The notes under the pieces are model-generated. The model ran no database searches and had not been told where the DNA came from. It worked only from the letters and a program-made list of their open reading frames with translations. Both the position numbers and the translations under genes were made by a program. A DNA stretch of 64,000 nucleotides from an uncultured Tateyamaria sp. (GTDB lineage Bacteria > Pseudomonadota > Alphaproteobacteria > Rhodobacterales > Rhodobacteraceae), in assembly GCF_947487805.1 (NCBI RefSeq), contig NZ_CANKXW010000002.1, forward strand, positions 310,001 to 374,000. Direction: 5' to 3'. Below, piece after piece: positions 47,564 to 55,545 of the stretch (within the stretch, counting starts at the first letter, position 1; the number at the start of each line of letters is the position of its first letter).

Positions 47564-50500
47564 TCACTCAGCCGCCGCACGCTGTTCCGGCCCGCCTGCC
47601 CGGATGACAGCCAACAGTTCCTCGCGCCGTTTGGCGGCCCGCGCCTCGTTGGCCTGTTTGACCGGGCCAAAGCCGCGGATGTCCAGCGGCAGCGACGCCA
47701 GCGCCACAATCGCGTCACGCGTGGCATCGTTCAGCTGCGGCAGCACCGCTTGCATATCCGCCTCGTACTGTTTGATCAGCGCCCGTTCCATCCGCCGTTC
47801 CTCGGTTCGGCCAAAGACGTCCAGCGGCGTGCCGCGCAGCCCCTTGAGCCGCGCCAGCAGGCGGAAATTGCGCATCATGCCCGGTCCGTACTCTTTCTTC
47901 ATGGGCCGCCCGTCGGACCCGACCTTGGAAAGCATCGGCGGCGCCAGATGGAATTTCATTGTGAAATCCCCGTCGAACTGCTCGCGCGCCTTGGCCTCGG
48001 TCTCCAGATGCAGGCGGGCAACTTCGTATTCGTCCTTATAGGCCAGCAGCTTGTGATAGCCCTTTGCCACCGCCTCCTTGACGGCCACATCGGCAACCCC
48101 GTCCACCAGCTTGCGGTACCGCTTCGCCAGCCGCTTGCCCTGATATTTGACCAAGTGATCCGCCCGGAACGCGATCTTGTCGTCCAGCGACTTGGGCAGT
48201 TGCACGACCTTCGGCTCCGCCACGCGTCCCGCCTCTTCGGGGTGCAGCACCGCCCAGCGCCCGATGTCAAAGGCGCGGGTGTTCTTGTCCACCGCCGCCC
48301 CGTTCAGATCAATCGCCGCCATGATCGCGTCATAGGTCAACGGCACCAGTCCCCGTTGCCACGCCGCGCCAAAGATCATCATGTTGGAAAAGATGCTGTC
48401 GCCCATCGTGGCCTTGGCCAGATCGGAGGCATCGAACATGTCCACCCGGTCCCGCAACCGCGCCTCAAGCGCCAGTGACAAACGATCCGTCGGCAACGCA
48501 AACTCCGTATCGCGCGTGAAATCCCCGGTGATGATCTCATGGCTGTTCACAACCGCACCCGTGCGCCCCGTGCTCATCAGCCCCAGCGTCTTGGCCCCCG
48601 CACTCACCACCAGATCGCCGCCAATCAGCGCGTCACACTCACCCGTCGCCACACGAATGGCGCTGATGTCGGCGGGATCGTTGGCAAGACGGCAGTGGAT
48701 GTGCACCGCGCCGCCCTTTTGGGCGAGGCCCGCCATCTCCATCATGCCCGCACCCTTGCCGTCGATATGCGCGGCCTGCGCCATCACGGCCCCGATGGTC
48801 ACAACGCCCGTGCCACCCACCCCGGTGATCACCACGTTCCACGTGCCATCAATCGCGGGCAGCGCCGGCATCGGCAGGTCCGGCAGGTCCAGCGCGGCCG
48901 TCGCCTGTTTCTTCACCTGCGCGCCCTCCAGCGTCACAAAGGACGGACAGAACCCTTTGACACAGGAGAAATCCTTGTTGCAGGACGACTGGTCAATCGC
49001 CCGCTTGCGGCCCAGCTCCGTCTCCGCGGGCACGATCGAGACACAGTTCGACTGCACCCCGCAATCGCCACAACCCTCGCAGACATCCGTGTTGATGAAC
49101 ACGCGCTTGTCGATATCCGGGAAGGTGCCCCGCTTGCGCCGCCGCCGTTTCTCCGCCGCACAGGTCTGTACATAGACAATGACGCTGACACCTTGGGTCT
49201 TCGCCATCTGCTCCTGCACGGCCTGCAACTCGGCCCGCTCATGCGTGGCCACGCCGGACGGGAACCGCGACAGATCCACGTCTTCCTTGTCGTCATAGAC
49301 CACTGCAACCGTCTGACAGCCCATCGCACGGACCTCGTTCACGATGCGGTAGGGATCAAGCCCACCTTCGTTGCCCTGCCCGCCGGTCATCGCCACCGCG
49401 TCATTGTAGAGGATCTTGTAGGTCATGTTCGTCCCCGCCGCCAAAGCGGCGCGAATGGCCTGCACACCGGAATGGTTATAGGTCCCGTCTCCAAGGTTCT
49501 GGAACACGTGTTCGCGCGTCGAAAACGGCGCCTCCCCGATCCAGTTGGCACCCTCGGCCCCCATATGGGTGAACCCCAGCGTCTCGCGGTCCATCCACTG
49601 CGCCATGAAATGACAACCGATGCCCGCATAGGCGCGGCTGCCATCGGGCACCTTGGTCGATGAATTATGCGGACAGCCCGAACAGAAATAGGGCAGCCGC
49701 GCGGTGATCTCTTCGGCATTGTCAGACCGGCGCGCGGCATCCAGCGTCGCCATCCCCGCCTGAATGCCGTCCGTATTGCGCCCCTCATCGATCAATACCT
49801 GCCCCAGCTTGGTGGCAATTTCGACCGGGTCCAGCGCCCACTTGGCGCTGAAAAACACCTCGCCGTCCTTCATGCCCCCATAGACACGCCGCCCCTGACG
49901 GTTGTCGAAAATGGCTTCCTTGATCTGCACCTCGATCAGCTTGCGCTTTTCCTCGACCACGACAATCAGGTCGAGCCCCTCGGCCCAGTCGTTGAACCCG
50001 CGCATATCCAGCGGCCATGTCTGCCCCACCTTATAGGTGGTGATCCCCAGCCGCTCGGCCTCGTCCGCGTCAATGTTCAGCAGCGACAGCGCATGCACCA
50101 GATCCAGCCAGTTCTTGCCCGCCGCGACAAAGCCGATCTTGGCCCCCGGCTTGCCCCAGACGCGCTTGTCCATCTTGTTGGCATTGGCAAAGGCCTCCGC
50201 CGCATGGCGCTTGTAATCGATCAGCCGCGCCTCCTGTTCGATCCGGTCATCGACCAGCCGGATGTTCAGGCCGCCCTCGGGCATGTCAAAGGCAGGCGCC
50301 ACAAAGGACAACCGATGCGGATCGCCATCCACCACGGACGTGGCCTCCACAGTGTCCTTCATCGTCTTGAGGCCGACCCAGACCCCGGCAAACCGGCTGA
50401 GCGCAATGCCGTACAGCCCGTAATCCATGATCTCCTGCACCCCCGCAGGCGACACCACGGGCATATAGGCATCGACCATCGCGAATTCCGACTGGTGCAG

Positions 50501-50965
50501 AACGGTCGAGGATTCGCCGGTATGGTCATCCCCCATCGCCATCAGCACGCCACCATGGCGCGACGACCCGGCCATATTGGCATGGCGCATCACATCGCCG
50601 GACCGGTCCACGCCCGGCCCCTTGCCGTACCACAGACCGAACACACCGTCATATTTGCCCTCGCCGCGCAGCTCCGCCTGCTGCGCCCCCCACAGGGCCG
50701 TGGCAGCCAGGTCTTCATTCAAGCCCGGCTCGAATGTCACATCCGCCGCCGCCAGCTGTTTCAGCGCCCGCGTCATCTGCATGTCGACCGCGCCCAGAGG
50801 CGATCCGCGATAGCCCGTCACATAGCCCGCAGTGTTCAGCCCCGCGGCCACATCCCGCGCCTTCTGCATCAGCATCAGCCGCACCAGCGCCTGCGTGCCG
50901 TTCAAAAGGACGGGACTCTTGTCCAGATCATACCGGTCGTTCAAGGATATCTTCTGCGTGCTCAT
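47564..50965 (-). CDS. Indolepyruvate ferredoxin oxidoreductase family protein (fused alpha-beta-gamma)
   Basis: A 1133-residue 2-oxoacid:acceptor oxidoreductase. The N-terminal two-thirds contain the TPP-dependent domains (GYRGSPLGAVD, FGLWYGKGPGVDRSGD, GIGCHFMAQWMDR, GGQGNEGGLDPYRI). The iron-sulfur cysteines are in CEGCGDCGVQSNC and SSCNKDFSCVKGFCPSF. The gamma-type domain is at about 720-900 (ITGVGGTGVVTIGAVMAQA). It decarboxylates indolepyruvate or related aryl or branched 2-oxoacids to acyl-CoA. Divergent from the LysR gene, with an operator-like inverted repeat between them. Confidence 0.92.
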   Translation of the reverse strand: MSTQKISLNDRYDLDKSPVLLNGTQALVRLMLMQKARDVAAGLNTAGYVTGYRGSPLGAVDMQMTRALKQLAAADVTFEPGLNEDLAATALWGAQQAELRGEGKYDGVFGLWYGKGPGVDRSGDVMRHANMAGSSRHGGVLMAMGDDHTGESSTVLHQSEFAMVDAYMPVVSPAGVQEIMDYGLYGIALSRFAGVWVGLKTMKDTVEATSVVDGDPHRLSFVAPAFDMPEGGLNIRLVDDRIEQEARLIDYKRHAAEAFANANKMDKRVWGKPGAKIGFVAAGKNWLDLVHALSLLNIDADEAERLGITTYKVGQTWPLDMRGFNDWAEGLDLIVVVEEKRKLIEVQIKEAIFDNRQGRRVYGGMKDGEVFFSAKWALDPVEIATKLGQVLIDEGRNTDGIQAGMATLDAARRSDNAEEITARLPYFCSGCPHNSSTKVPDGSRAYAGIGCHFMAQWMDRETLGFTHMGAEGANWIGEAPFSTREHVFQNLGDGTYNHSGVQAIRAALAAGTNMTYKILYNDAVAMTGGQGNEGGLDPYRIVNEVRAMGCQTVAVVYDDKEDVDLSRFPSGVATHERAELQAVQEQMAKTQGVSVIVYVQTCAAEKRRRRKRGTFPDIDKRVFINTDVCEGCGDCGVQSNCVSIVPAETELGRKRAIDQSSCNKDFSCVKGFCPSFVTLEGAQVKKQATAALDLPDLPMPALPAIDGTWNVVITGVGGTGVVTIGAVMAQAAHIDGKGAGMMEMAGLAQKGGAVHIHCRLANDPADISAIRVATGECDALIGGDLVVSAGAKTLGLMSTGRTGAVVNSHEIITGDFTRDTEFALPTDRLSLALEARLRDRVDMFDASDLAKATMGDSIFSNMMIFGAAWQRGLVPLTYDAIMAAIDLNGAAVDKNTRAFDIGRWAVLHPEEAGRVAEPKVVQLPKSLDDKIAFRADHLVKYQGKRLAKRYRKLVDGVADVAVKEAVAKGYHKLLAYKDEYEVARLHLETEAKAREQFDGDFTMKFHLAPPMLSKVGSDGRPMKKEYGPGMMRNFRLLARLKGLRGTPLDVFGRTEERRMERALIKQYEADMQAVLPQLNDATRDAIVALASLPLDIRGFGPVKQANEARAAKRREELLAVIRAGGPEQRAAAE

Positions 50966-51015
50966 CGCTGGCCTCCCCTGCCGTGATCAGTCTTGCATAA
51001 CTTACGCACAATAAT

Positions 51016-51034
51016 AGGTCACAAATACTGACCT
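51016..51034. promoter_or_regulatory. Inverted repeat, probable LysR operator
   Basis: AGGTCA-caaatac-TGACCT is a perfect 6-7-6 inverted repeat and contains the LysR-type T-N11-A pattern (T 51019, A 51031). It lies between the divergent oxidoreductase and LysR genes, 51 nt from the oxidoreductase start, a common place for LysR-type control. Confidence 0.6.
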
Positions 51035-51135
51035 GCATAGGAGTATTTTACGGTTTCTGCGGTTCCGCTTTGGCAAGCGGTGTGAAATACGAAGACTTCG
51101 GATAAGGTGGCGTTGACGTTACGGAAGTGATGCAG

Positions 51136-52041
51136 ATGGACTGGGACAAGTTACGGATATTTCACGCGGTGGCCGATGCGGGCAGTCTGACCCACGCGGG
51201 CGACAAGCTCAATCTGAGCCAATCCGCGGTGTCCCGGCAAATTCGCGGGCTCGAAGAATCGCTGAACGCGACCCTGTTTCACCGCCATGCGCGGGGGCTG
51301 ATCCTGACCGAACAGGGCGAACTGCTTTTTGACGCGACCACCGCGATGAACAAACGGCTCGACACCGCCAGCGCCCGCATCCGCGACAGCGAAGAAGAAG
51401 CGTTTGGTGACCTGCGCGTGACCACCACCATCGGCTTCGGCACTCTGTGGCTCGCGCCCCGGCTGGTGAAGCTTTATGAACAATACCCCGACCTGCGCGT
51501 CGACCTGATGCTCGAGGAACGCGTGCTCGACCTGCCCATGCGCGAGGCCGACGTGGCCATCCGCATGAAGGAACCCAGCCAGGCGGACCTGATCCGCAAA
51601 CGCCTGATGACCGTCAAGATGCAGGTCTTTGCCACCCGCGCTTATCTCGATGCCAACGGCGTGCCCGAGGACACGGACGACCTCAAGGATCACCGCCTGA
51701 TCTGTCAGAACGTGAACGCGGCCCAGGTCGGCGCAGGCTCCAGCCTAGTCCAGCACCTCTTGACCTACGACATCAAGTCCTTGCTGACGGTGAACAACTA
51801 TTTCGGCGTGCTGCAAGCGGTGCTTCAGGATCTGGGTCTGGGGATTCTCCCCGACTACGTCAGCCTCGACGACCCGCGACTCGTCCGCGTCCTGCCAGAG
51901 ATCGAGTCGGCCGATGTGCCTGTTTTTTTGGCATACCCGGAAGAATTACGACATTCCAAGCGGATCGCCGCCTTCCGCGACTTCGTACAGGAAGAAATCG
52001 TGGCCTACCGCAAGATGTTGAGAAATAAAGAAAAGCCCTGA
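51136..52041 (+). CDS. LysR family transcriptional regulator
   Basis: A 301-residue regulator. The N-terminal winged helix-turn-helix (about 2-62) has MDWDKLRIFHAVADAGSLTH and LSQSAVSRQIRGLEESL. The effector-binding domain follows, with GDLRVTTTIGFGTLWLAPRL and LGLGILPDYVS. ATG 51136 has ggaag 8 nt upstream; ATG 51130 and GTG 51127 are too close to it. It is divergent from the indolepyruvate oxidoreductase gene and probably controls it, responding to a related metabolite, which is inference. Confidence 0.9.
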   Translation: MDWDKLRIFHAVADAGSLTHAGDKLNLSQSAVSRQIRGLEESLNATLFHRHARGLILTEQGELLFDATTAMNKRLDTASARIRDSEEEAFGDLRVTTTIGFGTLWLAPRLVKLYEQYPDLRVDLMLEERVLDLPMREADVAIRMKEPSQADLIRKRLMTVKMQVFATRAYLDANGVPEDTDDLKDHRLICQNVNAAQVGAGSSLVQHLLTYDIKSLLTVNNYFGVLQAVLQDLGLGILPDYVSLDDPRLVRVLPEIESADVPVFLAYPEELRHSKRIAAFRDFVQEEIVAYRKMLRNKEKP

Positions 52042-52042
52042 G

Positions 52043-52061
52043 CTATGCAGTAATTGCATAG
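52043..52061. repeat. Perfect inverted repeat just after the LysR stop
   Basis: CTATGCA-gtaat-TGCATAG is a perfect 7-5-7 inverted repeat that begins 2 nt after the LysR stop codon. It is a possible protein-binding site or part of a structured 3' region ahead of the terminator at 52179. Confidence 0.5.
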
Positions 52062-52178
52062 CGGCCATGCTGCACTGACTTCAAAAAGTGCCTTGATCGG
52101 CGGCAAATCCGACCCTACCTCGCCTCATGAAGAGACACGGCGCACATCGCGCCATCTTCATACCTCCCTGTTGGACTT

Positions 52179-52207
52179 GGCCGAGCTTCGCGCTCGGCCT
52201 TTTTTTT
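52179..52207 (+). terminator. Rho-independent terminator after LysR
   Basis: GGCCGAGC (52179-52186) pairs with GCTCGGCC (52192-52199) across the loop ttcgc and is followed by eight T residues. It lies 138 nt after the LysR stop; the intervening sequence has tacctccctg just upstream, an anti-Shine-Dalgarno-like stretch. Confidence 0.9.
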
Positions 52208-52310
52208 GCCCGCCTGCCGCCCCCGCCACGTGCGCGTGTCGAAAAACCTTGCGGCTGCGCGACGGAATTGATCAGTGTCACCGTAAAACAAGGGGTCCGG
52301 GGGGGATATC

Positions 52311-54596
52311 ATGGTCTCGACAATCAGGTTTGCAGGTCTTTTGATCGCGTTTCTGGCGCTGATGCTGCCCGCACGGGTGCACGCGCAATCGCTGGTCAAC
52401 ACCGGCACCGGCACTGCCGAGACCACCGTCACCCTGCCCGACCCGCTCACGCCCGAGGCGGCGAATGCGCTGATCTCCCGGCTCAGTGACACACAGGTCC
52501 GCGACCTCCTGCTGGACCAACTCAACACCCAGGCCACCGACGACACCCTCGAAGAAGACGCCTCGCAGCTGTGGTACCACGCCACCGCAGGCGCGTTCTC
52601 CACCATCACCGTGTCGATCGAAAAACTCCCCATCCTGTTCTCCAGCCAGGCCCGGGCCTTCACCAACTTTGCCACCTTCCTCGGCGCAGACGGGCTGGCG
52701 CGGCTCTTTGGCTACCTGCTCCTGTCCATCGCGGGCGGTCTCGCCGCCGAACTGCTGTTCCGCCGCATCACCCGCGGGTGGCTCATCCTGCCCAAGGAGA
52801 TGCCGCAGGACGCGACCCTGCGCCAAAACCTGTTCCTGCTGGCCAAACGCCTGACCAGCGAGATCGGCGCCGTGGGCGTCTTTGTCGCTGTGGCCTTCCT
52901 GATCACCTACAACCTCGTGCCCCCGTTCTACCGGCCGTTCATCGGCACCGTGGGCCCGCTGCTCATCGGCCTGCCGCGGCTGGCGGTGGCCGTGTCACGC
53001 TTTCTCATGGCCCCCAACAACCCGGCCTATCGCATCGTGCACGCCACCGACGCCACTGCGCGCGCGATGGTGTTCCACATGTTCTGGTTCGTCTTCCTCG
53101 TCGGGTTCTCGACCTTCATCATCCGCTTCAACGCGGCCAACGGCGTGCCCATGGGAGAAACCCGGCTGGGCTTCTGGCTCAACCTCGGCATCCACCTCTA
53201 TGCGGCCATCGTCATCTGGCGCTACCGCGAGGCAACCGTGATGATGATGCGCGGGGCCGACCCCGATGTCAGCCCAGTCGAAGACCGCATCGCCCGCGCC
53301 TTCCCCTATTTCGGCGTCATCGTGGCACTGGGCACATGGTGGATCGTCAACATCGTGGTCTCCACAGGCAACTTCCAGCTGCTGGCCGGATCGCCCCATT
53401 ACAAGACCATGGGCCTCCTGCTCTTTGCCCCCGCCATGGACACGCTGATCCGGGGCCTCGTGCGCCACCTCGCCCCTCCCATGACCGGCGAAGGGCCCAT
53501 TGCCGAACGCGCCTATGCCTCCACCAAACGGTCCTATATCCGCATTGGCCGCGTCATCGTCTTTGGCATCGTCCTGATCACCATCGCGGGCTTCTGGGGG
53601 ATGGACCCCACCAGCATCGCATCGGCGGGCGTGGGCGAACGCTTTGCCGGACACATCATCGAATTCCTGATGATCCTGTCCGTGGGTTATCTGGTCTACG
53701 AAGTCGTCTCACTCTGGATCAACCGCAAACTCGCCGCCGAACAGACCGCCGCAGGCTATGACCTCGAAAGCGAGGAAATGGGCGGCGGTGACGGCGGCGG
53801 CGCAGGCGGGTCGCGCCTGTCCACGGTGCTGCCCCTGATCCTCGGCGTATCCCGCGCGGCCATTGTCGTCGTGTTCCTTCTCTTGGGCCTTGGCAATATC
53901 GGCGTCGACACCACCCCGCTTCTGGCCGGTGCCGGTATCGTCGGTCTGGCCATCGGCTTTGGCGCCCAGAAACTGGTCACCGACGTTGTCTCCGGCATCT
54001 TCTTCCTGATCGACGACGCCTTTCGCACAGGCGAATATGTCGAGGTCGACGGCACCATGGGCACGGTCGAGAAAATCTCGATCCGCTCCATGCAGCTGCG
54101 CCACCACAAGGGGCCGGTCCACACCCTGCCCTACGGCGAGATCCCCAAGATCACCAACTTCTCCCGCGACTGGGTGATCATGAAACTGCGGTTTACCGTG
54201 CCCTTCGGCACCGACCCCGAAAAGGTGCGCAAGCTCTTCAAGAACATCGGCAAGGAGATGATGGAAAACGACCTCTACAAGGACGACTTCCTGCAACCGT
54301 TCAAATCGCAGGGCGTGTTCGAATTTGACGACGTCGGCATCGTGATCCGGGGCAAGTTCATGGCCAAACCCGGCACCCAGTTCACCCTGCGCAAGGAAAT
54401 CTACAACCGCGTCAACAAGGCGTTCGAGGAAAACGGCCTCGAATTTGCCCGCCGCGAGGTGCGCGTGGCCCTGCCCGGTCGCGACGACACCCAATCCCTG
54501 TCCGAGGACGACAAAAAGGCCATCGCCGCCGCCGCCACCCAGGCCGCACAGGACATGGCCCCCACAGCCCCCAAGGGCGACGCACCCGGCGACTGA
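52311..54596 (+). CDS. MscS-family mechanosensitive ion channel protein
   Basis: A 761-residue membrane protein. A signal peptide (about 1-25) precedes a periplasmic region, then about nine hydrophobic segments between residues 130 and 560. The MscS core covers the pore helix and beta domain: LLAGAGIVGLAIGFGAQKL, VSGIFFLIDDAFRTGEYVEV, and the C-terminal cytoplasmic part up to about 735. It should act as a pressure-release channel. The unusual length places it in the large multi-domain MscS class. Its own terminator is at 54623-54655. Confidence 0.9.
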   Translation: MVSTIRFAGLLIAFLALMLPARVHAQSLVNTGTGTAETTVTLPDPLTPEAANALISRLSDTQVRDLLLDQLNTQATDDTLEEDASQLWYHATAGAFSTITVSIEKLPILFSSQARAFTNFATFLGADGLARLFGYLLLSIAGGLAAELLFRRITRGWLILPKEMPQDATLRQNLFLLAKRLTSEIGAVGVFVAVAFLITYNLVPPFYRPFIGTVGPLLIGLPRLAVAVSRFLMAPNNPAYRIVHATDATARAMVFHMFWFVFLVGFSTFIIRFNAANGVPMGETRLGFWLNLGIHLYAAIVIWRYREATVMMMRGADPDVSPVEDRIARAFPYFGVIVALGTWWIVNIVVSTGNFQLLAGSPHYKTMGLLLFAPAMDTLIRGLVRHLAPPMTGEGPIAERAYASTKRSYIRIGRVIVFGIVLITIAGFWGMDPTSIASAGVGERFAGHIIEFLMILSVGYLVYEVVSLWINRKLAAEQTAAGYDLESEEMGGGDGGGAGGSRLSTVLPLILGVSRAAIVVVFLLLGLGNIGVDTTPLLAGAGIVGLAIGFGAQKLVTDVVSGIFFLIDDAFRTGEYVEVDGTMGTVEKISIRSMQLRHHKGPVHTLPYGEIPKITNFSRDWVIMKLRFTVPFGTDPEKVRKLFKNIGKEMMENDLYKDDFLQPFKSQGVFEFDDVGIVIRGKFMAKPGTQFTLRKEIYNRVNKAFEENGLEFARREVRVALPGRDDTQSLSEDDKKAIAAAATQAAQDMAPTAPKGDAPGD

Positions 54597-54622
54597 CACA
54601 CCGGACGCGCACATCAATCCAG

Positions 54623-54655
54623 CGGCGTTGCGGCTTCCTCCCGCAGCGCCGTTTT
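54623..54655 (+). terminator. Terminator of the MscS-family gene
   Basis: An 11-bp stem, cggcgttgcgg (54623-54633) with ccgcagcgccg (54641-54651, one G-T pair), is followed by tttt. It lies 26 nt past the stop. Confidence 0.7.
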
Positions 54656-54696
54656 CACGTCCACACGCAGATTAAACGAAGGTAAACACTCAAGCC

Positions 54697-54708
54697 AACC
54701 AATTGGTT
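54697..54708. promoter_or_regulatory. 12-bp palindrome upstream of the PRC-barrel-like gene
   Basis: AACCAATTGGTT is a perfect palindrome 111-122 nt upstream of the ATG at 54819. It could be an operator; no regulator is assigned. Confidence 0.3.
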
Positions 54709-54782
54709 CCAAGCGATTTTTCACGTTTGTTTCATGATTTTTTTCGCAACCAAATCCGAATGCCCGCGTTGTGCCAACATCG

Positions 54783-54815
54783 GAAACGAAACGAAACGAA
54801 AAACCGAAAGGAAAC
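54783..54815 (+). repeat. GAAAC pentanucleotide repeat in the ribosome-binding region
   Basis: Three tandem GAAAC units (54783-54797) and a fourth at 54811-54815 lie directly before the start codon at 54819, around the Shine-Dalgarno aaagg at 54807-54811. The stretch is purine-rich and almost lacks T. Confidence 0.6.
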
Positions 54816-54818
54816 GAA

Positions 54819-55220
54819 ATGACTCTTCGTAAGAATGCACTGATCGCCTCGACCGCAATCGCACTGGCCGCCACACCGCTGCTGGCCAACACCGACTACA
54901 AGTTCGACGCATCGAACACACTGGCCGGCGAAGTCTACAGCGTCGATGTGATGGGCGACAAAGTGGGCGACCAGATCGTGACACGCGAAGGTGAACTGCT
55001 GGGTACCCTGGAAGATTTCAAAATCACCGAAGATGGCCGCGCCCACATGCAGGTGGACCTCGAAGCTGACCTGCTGTTTGAAGGCGACACAATGGACCTG
55101 ACCATTGATCCCGCCAACGTGACCATTCTGGACGGCGCCGTGGCGCTGAACGCCAGCGAAGAAGAGCTGTTTGCCGCACGTGGTGCAGTGGGTGGTGCCG
55201 TGCAGGTCGACTACAAATAA
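54819..55220 (+). CDS. Small secreted PRC-barrel-like protein
   Basis: A 133-residue exported protein with a signal peptide (MTLRKNALIASTAIALAATP, cleavage after LLA, before NTDYKF). The mature part resembles a PRC-barrel domain: VYSVDVMGDKVGDQIV and GELLGTLEDFKITEDGRAHMQ, with a DLT-NV pattern further on. The highly acidic mature protein would be periplasmic. The function is unknown. The start follows an aaagg site inside a GAAAC repeat. A strong terminator is found at 55256-55290. Confidence 0.7.
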   Translation: MTLRKNALIASTAIALAATPLLANTDYKFDASNTLAGEVYSVDVMGDKVGDQIVTREGELLGTLEDFKITEDGRAHMQVDLEADLLFEGDTMDLTIDPANVTILDGAVALNASEEELFAARGAVGGAVQVDYK

Positions 55221-55255
55221 GACCGTATTTCGGCAATTCTGCCGGACCTGACGAA

Positions 55256-55290
55256 AAGGTCACTCTGCATCCCGCAGGGTGGCCTTTTTT
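55256..55290 (+). terminator. Rho-independent terminator after the PRC-barrel-like gene
   Basis: A 13-bp stem with three G-T pairs, 55256-55268 with 55274-55286, and a 5-nt loop is followed by a six-T run (55285-55290). It lies 35 nt after the stop. Confidence 0.85.
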
Positions 55291-55449
55291 CTTGTTTGCC
55301 TGTCGGTCGGGTACGCCCTTGCACCCCTTCGGCGCTCAGCATGCGCGCAACTCCTTTCATTTGTATGGACCGGGCGCACGGTGGTCCAACTGTCTGAAAG
55401 GCCGTGCGGAATGGAAAGGCATTGATTTCCGGTATACACACCGAACACC

Positions 55450-55467
55450 CTGTCCCCGCGGGGACAG
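55450..55467. promoter_or_regulatory. 18-bp perfect palindrome upstream of purL
   Basis: CTGTCCCCGCGGGGACAG is a perfect palindrome 79-96 nt before the purL start. It could be a regulator site or an RNA hairpin in the leader. No known regulator motif is recognised. Confidence 0.45.
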
Positions 55468-55545
55468 CGCGCGATTCATGTCGTTTCCCCACTTTCCCCC
55501 GCCCCGCCCTTGGCCTAAAACGCGCGGCAACCGACGGGGGACACC

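Noticed and set aside
52571-53761. 396-codon open frame overlapping the MscS-type gene in another frame
   Set aside because: It is rich in His, Arg and Pro with no domain, as expected of an out-of-frame shadow in GC-rich coding DNA.
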